From contig JAUXNZ010000069.1 of NCBI GenBank assembly GCA_030682595.1, positions 1 through 7,589 of the forward strand: 7,589 nucleotides of DNA, given 5' to 3'. Made by a program: the position numbers and the translations under genes. Shown one piece after another: positions 5,697 through 7,589 of the stretch (position 1 is the stretch's first letter; every line of letters begins with the position of its first letter). The DNA comes from Rhodocyclaceae bacterium. GTDB taxonomy: Bacteria; Pseudomonadota; Gammaproteobacteria; Burkholderiales; Rhodocyclaceae. Below the pieces are notes generated by a model. It saw only the letters and a program-made list of their open reading frames with translations. It did no database searches and was not told where the DNA came from.

Positions 5697-6644
5697 TCAG
5701 GGCAATTGCTTCTCCGCGGGATGCAGCCCAGGCAGAAATTCCGCACAGGGAATGCAGTCGATGCCGTTGATTGCCAATCGCTCCCTGCCCATGTACAGCA
5801 GACAAACGCTGGCTTCCGGGTAGTCTTCGCGAAAGGCGGCCAGCGCACGCAAGTCCTTGCTGCCTACCCTGGCGGCATGTTTAACCTCGATGGCCCAAAA
5901 AACATCCGGGCCATAGACGATGAAATCCACTTCCGAACCCGATTTGGTGCGCCAGTAATACAACTGTGCGCCGTCGGCGCGGTAGTCGATCCAGGCGCGC
6001 AAATGCTGCGCCACCAGGCTCTCCAGCGCCATGCCGGCGATTTCCTCGGGACGGTCCAGCGGGCCGGCGGGGCGCAGCGAGCGATAGACGCCGGCATCGA
6101 AGAAATAGAACTTCTCGTGCGCCACCAGGATGCGCTTGGCGCGTCGGGAAAATACGGGCAGGCGAAAGGACAACAACAGGTCTTCGAGAATGCCAAGATA
6201 GCCTTCGACCGTTTTGCGGCCCACCTGGCAGTCGCGCGCCACCTCGGAGAGGTTCAGCACGGCGCCTTGCGAAAAGCTGATCGATTCGAGAAAACGGGCG
6301 AAGGCGCCGACATCCCGCACCAGGGCCTCGGCCTGGACCTCTTCGCGCAGGTAGAGCGAAGCATAGGCGCGCAGCGTCGCGGCCGGGTCGGCGGCATTCC
6401 ATACCAGCGGCACCAGACCGATGGTGAGCGCGCGTTGCAGGTCGAACGCCGCGCCCAGTTCGGCGGCCATGAATGGGTGCATGCGCGTCTCCACCAAGCG
6501 CCCGGCCAGCAGGTTGGCGGCGCCGCGCCGTAGTTTGCGCGCGCTGGAGCCCGTCAGCACGAAGCGCAGGCGCCGGTTGGATTCATGCAGTTCATGCACC
6601 ACATCGAGCAAGGCCGGCGCTTTCTGGATTTCGTCGATCACCAC
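5697..6644 (-). pseudogene. N-terminally truncated AAA ATPase with DUF4143 domain
   Basis: The family consists of ATP-binding proteins of about 390 aa with an N-terminal P-loop ATPase and a C-terminal DUF4143 region; their cellular role is poorly known. This frame of about 315 codons begins at a GTG that is itself a valine of the Walker B strand (VVIDEIQ). The sensor-like FVLTGSSARKLRRG follows (28-40), then a winged-helix-like stretch (about 125-165) and a nuclease-like fold with E208, E238, D240, E253 and K255 in an E-x-D ... E-x-K arrangement. The Walker A half is absent: the same strand upstream is the permease, whose stop is only 29 nt away. There is no Shine-Dalgarno before the GTG. The rest of the frame is intact with a normal stop, so the loss looks recent. 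It could be a short expressed protein, but without a P-loop it should not bind ATP. Confidence 0.8.
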
Positions 6645-6673
6645 GTCGTCAATGGCGAGCCGGGATGTTCGAG

Positions 6674-7480
6674 TTATTTGAGCAAACGCCGCCGCGCCAG
6701 GGTCAGCGCCAGCCAGAAGGCTGCGGCCGTGGTGAGCAGCAGGGCGCCGAGGTGCAGCAGTGGGCTGGCCGGCAGTTCGCCGAAGACCAGCGGACGCACC
6801 AGTTGCACCGCATGAGAGAGCGGCAGCCAGTTGGATACTGCCTGAACCAGTGGCGGTAGTTGCTCAACGGGGAAAAACACGCCGCACAACAGCACCATCG
6901 GGGTGATGAACAGCGTGAAGTAGTACATGAAGAAGTCGTAGGACGGCGCCAGCGCGGTCATGATCAGGCCGAGGGCGGCGAAGCACAGGCCGGTGAGGAA
7001 GATCACCGGCAGGGTCAGGAGCGCCAGCGGCCCGGCGGCCAGGCCGAGCAGAATGACCACCAGCAGGATGGCCGCGCCGGCGAGGCTGGCCTTGGTCGCC
7101 GCCCACAGGCATTCGCCCGCCACCACGTCGTCGAGGGATACCGGCGCATTCATGATCGCCTCCCAACTGCGCTGCACGTGCATGCGCGAGAAGCCCGAAT
7201 ACAGCGTCTCGAAGGAGGCCGCGTTCATGGTCGAGGCGCAGATCGTGCCGGTGGCGAGAAAGGCGATGTACGACACGCCGTCGACCTGCGGCAGCAGGCT
7301 ACCCAGCCCGTAGCCGAGGCCGAACAGATAGATCATCGGGTCGGCCAGATTGCCCAGCATCGAGGGCATGGCGAGCTTGCGCCAGACAAGAAAGTTGCGC
7401 CGCCAGACAGCGAAGGCGCGGTAGGACAGGTCTGGCGGCGAAAAGGGCAACAGCGTCAGGACTGACGTAGTCTCAGCCAT
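6674..7480 (-). CDS. ABC-2 type transporter permease, NodJ-like
   Basis: This is an inner-membrane permease of an ABC exporter; the substrate is unknown. The 268-aa length is typical of NodJ/ABC-2 permeases. Hydrophobic segments lie at about 45-62, 70-88, 130-150, 153-176, 184-203 and 243-262. The family signature near GVFFPVEQLP (200-209) and LPLSHAVQLVRP (219-230) is clear. The N-terminal 40 residues include the usual cytoplasmic YRAFAVWRRNFLVWRK segment. A TTG at 7498 in frame is possible, but the ATG at 7480 overlaps the upstream stop as ATGGCTGA (8 nt), which points to coupled translation; there is no strong Shine-Dalgarno. The ATP-binding partner is not in the window and should lie further right. 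The name NodJ reflects family resemblance only, not a role in nodulation. Confidence 0.9.
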   Translation of the reverse strand: MAETTSVLTLLPFSPPDLSYRAFAVWRRNFLVWRKLAMPSMLGNLADPMIYLFGLGYGLGSLLPQVDGVSYIAFLATGTICASTMNAASFETLYSGFSRMHVQRSWEAIMNAPVSLDDVVAGECLWAATKASLAGAAILLVVILLGLAAGPLALLTLPVIFLTGLCFAALGLIMTALAPSYDFFMYYFTLFITPMVLLCGVFFPVEQLPPLVQAVSNWLPLSHAVQLVRPLVFGELPASPLLHLGALLLTTAAAFWLALTLARRRLLK

Positions 7481-7589
7481 CAGCGTTGATGCGGGCAATC
7501 AGCTTCTGCAGCACGATGATCGCCTGATCGTTGGCCACCTGGCAGGTGCCGGCATTCTCATGCCCGCCGCCGCCATATTGCAGCATCAA
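7473..7589 (-). CDS. C-terminal end of a DHH/DHHA1-family phosphoesterase (partial)
   Basis: The last 38 codons of a gene entering from the right edge read LMLQYGGGGHENAG and end in INADG before a TGA at 7475-7473. The GGGGH-x-NAG block is the substrate-binding motif of the DHHA1 domain found in DHH phosphoesterases such as nanoRNases and short-chain exopolyphosphatases. The N-terminal catalytic DHH domain is outside the window, so the substrate cannot be told. It overlaps the permease by 8 nt, so the two are probably co-transcribed. Confidence 0.72.
   Translation of the reverse strand: MMLQYGGGGHENAGTCQVANDQAIIVLQKLIARINADG

Noticed and set aside
5568..6533. Plus-strand open frame of 321 codons opposite the ATPase remnant
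   Set aside because: The remnant on the minus strand has clear DUF4143-type motifs; the plus frame has none.
7481..7498. TTG start that would lengthen the permease by six residues
   Set aside because: The ATG at 7480 forms a typical stop-start overlap with the upstream gene; the TTG has no supporting ribosome binding site.

Overview
The window is GC-rich DNA, apart from an AT-richer left edge, and every credible gene lies on the minus strand. It reads right to left as the tail of a DHH-type phosphoesterase, an ABC-2 permease, a beheaded ATPase remnant, and a complete four-gene branched-chain 2-oxoacid dehydrogenase operon. Codon use, the C-rich hairpin repeats between genes and the protein sequences suggest a proteobacterium, most likely a betaproteobacterium. 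This is inference: there is no rRNA or other taxonomic marker. The four Bkd proteins closely resemble, from memory, those of Pseudomonas putida in the same gene order.

Right part (7589 to about 5697): the C-terminal 38 residues of a DHHA1-type phosphoesterase overlap by 8 nt with an intact NodJ-like ABC-2 permease of 268 aa. Right after the permease stop comes an AAA/DUF4143 ATPase reading frame that starts at its Walker B motif. The P-loop half is missing, so this is probably a deletion remnant.

Central part (5696 to 212): a 236-bp leader carries GC-rich hairpins, a candidate sigma70 promoter and a perfect 7-6-7 dyad. It is followed by bkdA1 (E1 alpha), bkdA2 (E1 beta), bkdB (E2, one lipoyl domain) and lpdV (E3). 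The products form one complex that oxidatively decarboxylates the 2-oxoacids of valine, leucine and isoleucine to branched acyl-CoAs, with NADH made by E3. No bkdR regulator is in view.

The most unusual structure is non-coding. The three spacers inside the operon share a module in which the Shine-Dalgarno sequence of the next gene can pair with an upstream anti-SD across an apical segment of exactly 15 nt in all three cases. The spacers before bkdB and lpdV also share a longer C-rich hairpin element. In addition, a 23-bp direct repeat with one mismatch lies just past the stop codons of lpdV and of the ATPase remnant, so it brackets the whole bkd operon.

Left edge (1 to 211): a 12-bp perfect hairpin, probably the operon terminator, then AT-richer sequence with no secure gene; a minus-strand gene may start at position 35. 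I saw no tRNA, rRNA, CRISPR array or transposase.
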